Shown: positions 6,058 to 7,458 of the stretch, piece by piece
How the letters are laid out: each line of letters opens with the position of its first letter
Numbering within the stretch: the stretch's first letter is position 1
Source of the DNA: CAZKTS01 sp964555735
GTDB lineage: Bacteria; Actinomycetota; Acidimicrobiia; IMCC26256; PALSA-555
Assembly: GCA_964555735.1 (NCBI GenBank)
Contig: CAZKTS010000006.1
Location: 1-7,458, forward strand
Direction of reading: 5' to 3'
Length of the DNA: 7,458 nucleotides
Program-made: the position numbers and the translations under genes
Notes under the pieces: generated by a model
What the model was told of the DNA's origin: nothing
Databases searched by the model: none
The model's input: only the letters and a program-made list of their open reading frames with translations

Positions 6058-6534
6058 GTGAGCGCGCAGATCGGCGAGCGGCTCCGGGCGATCCGACGTC
6101 AGCAGGGCTTGTCCCTGCACGACGTGGAGGCTCGGTCCGGACAAGAGTTCAAGGCATCGGTCCTCGGTGCGTACGAGCGGGGCGAGCGGGCACTCTCGGT
6201 GGGGCGACTCATCAAGCTCGCCGAGCTCTACGACGTGCCGCCGGACCAGCTCCTGCCGCGGGGCGACGAGATCGAGATCGACCTCACCGGCGGCGACCAC
6301 GATCGGGATGTCGGGGTCACCCTCGACTTGGTCCAGCTGAACCAGCTCGACCACCCGGACGCCACGGTCCTGTCCCGGTACGCGGCCACGATCCAGCTCC
6401 AGCGCCAGGACTTCAATGGCCGGATGCTCACGATCCGCCGCGACGACGTCCGGGTCCTGGCCGCCGTCCTCGGCCGCCGCCCCGACGAGCTCGGCTCCCA
6501 CCTCGACGACCTCGGCCTCCGCGTCTCGGCCTAG
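6058..6534 (+). CDS. bldD: BldD-type XRE-family regulator with c-di-GMP binding motif
   Basis: The 158-residue protein aligns along its length with Streptomyces BldD. Residues 4-68 form an XRE helix-turn-helix domain: IGERLRAIRRQQGLSLHDVE (5-24), then YERGERALSVGRLIKLAELY (39-58), ending VPPDQLLP. A variable acidic linker follows, then the BldD C-terminal domain from about 104, with LSRYAATIQLQRQDFNGRML (105-124). The c-di-GMP signature RxD-x8-RxxD is complete: R116, D118, R127 and D130. In Streptomyces, c-di-GMP assembles BldD dimers into a tetramer that represses sporulation genes; here the target set is unknown. GTG 6058 is chosen because GGGAG (6046-6050) lies seven bases upstream and the protein then begins like BldD. 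An ATG at 5986 would add 24 unrelated residues. A possible -10 (TACCCT) sits at 6023-6028. It is 79 bases after rsmE, so it may have its own promoter. Confidence 0.9.
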   Translation: MSAQIGERLRAIRRQQGLSLHDVEARSGQEFKASVLGAYERGERALSVGRLIKLAELYDVPPDQLLPRGDEIEIDLTGGDHDRDVGVTLDLVQLNQLDHPDATVLSRYAATIQLQRQDFNGRMLTIRRDDVRVLAAVLGRRPDELGSHLDDLGLRVSA

Positions 6535-6545
6535 CTTCCCGCTCT

Positions 6546-6560
6546 CGGCGCTTCGCGCCG
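6546..6560 (+). terminator. GC hairpin just after the BldD-type gene, possible terminator
   Basis: CGGCGC-TTC-GCGCCG forms a six-base-pair stem with a three-base loop, 11 bases after the stop codon. There is no T-run, so it would be a tailless terminator of the kind proposed in GC-rich actinobacteria, or an mRNA-stabilising hairpin. Confidence 0.4.
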
Positions 6561-6582
6561 GGCCGCTCGGGCCACGGCTCGG

Positions 6583-6605
6583 GCGGCGCAGGGTACCTGC
6601 GCCGC
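6583..6605 (+). terminator. Strong GC hairpin in the bldD-phoH gap, possible terminator
   Basis: GCGGCGCAGG-GTA-CCTGCGCCGC is a perfect ten-base-pair stem with a three-base loop. It is the strongest structure in this gap and follows the shorter hairpin at 6546-6560. Between them the octamer GCTCGGGC is directly repeated (6565-6572 and 6577-6584). No T-run follows, so termination is plausible but unproven; it could also be a structured element of the phoH leader. Confidence 0.45.
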
Positions 6606-6679
6606 GGATCCTCGCCTCTGGTCTCACGCCAAGCGTCGGCGCATCACACAGCGGTGAGCGGCGCTACCGTGTGGGTAAC

Positions 6680-7458
<779 letters not shown>

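Noticed and set aside
6644..6657. TCAC-N6-GTGA inverted repeat before phoH, considered as a BldD box
   Set aside because: The half-sites are in the opposite order to the BldD consensus (GTGA...TCAC) and four-base arms are frequent by chance.

Overview
The window comes from a high-GC genome, very probably of the phylum Actinomycetota (Actinobacteria). The supporting signs are GC-rich third codon positions throughout, many GTG starts, sparse Shine-Dalgarno sites, a SigK/RskA-type sigma/anti-sigma pair, a BldD-type regulator, and the gene order hrcA-dnaJ-rsmE-(regulator)-phoH, which resembles the hrcA-dnaJ2-rsmE...phoH block of mycobacteria. A deep-branching class such as Acidimicrobiia is a guess; nothing in the window fixes the class. 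Coding density is very high, and no RNA gene, insertion sequence, phage gene or CRISPR array is visible.

Layout. Positions 1-425 (minus strand) hold the N-terminal part of an acyl-CoA dehydrogenase that runs off the left edge. A divergent gap of about 130 bp follows, with a candidate ECF promoter and a perfect 14-bp inverted repeat. All remaining genes are on the plus strand. The first pair is an ECF sigma factor (556-1152), overlapped by its membrane anti-sigma factor with an RskA domain (1137-1910). Next is a tight block: hemW (1926-3056), hrcA (3069-4115), dnaJ (4112-5233) and rsmE (5250-5978). After it come a BldD-type regulator with the full cyclic-di-GMP binding signature (6058-6534), a 145-bp gap with two GC-rich hairpins, and the start of phoH (6680 to the right edge).

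How they work together. The sigma/anti-sigma pair is an extracytoplasmic signalling switch; a SigK-like promoter just upstream suggests autoregulation. HrcA represses heat-shock promoters through CIRCE, and a CIRCE palindrome lies exactly across the hemW/hrcA junction. HrcA therefore probably controls its own transcription and that of dnaJ, and perhaps rsmE. DnaJ (Hsp40) works with DnaK, RsmE modifies 16S rRNA, and PhoH is an ATPase of the YbeZ family often linked to the rRNA-processing enzyme YbeY, so the right half is a proteostasis/ribosome neighbourhood. The BldD homologue inserted there is a developmental or c-di-GMP-responsive regulator in the actinobacteria where it has been studied.

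Most of the window is conserved core genome. The points most worth a second look are the CIRCE with an embedded -10 at the hemW/hrcA border, the BldD homologue with its intact c-di-GMP motif, and the sigma-gene promoter next to a long perfect dyad. I see no clearly undescribed multigene system.
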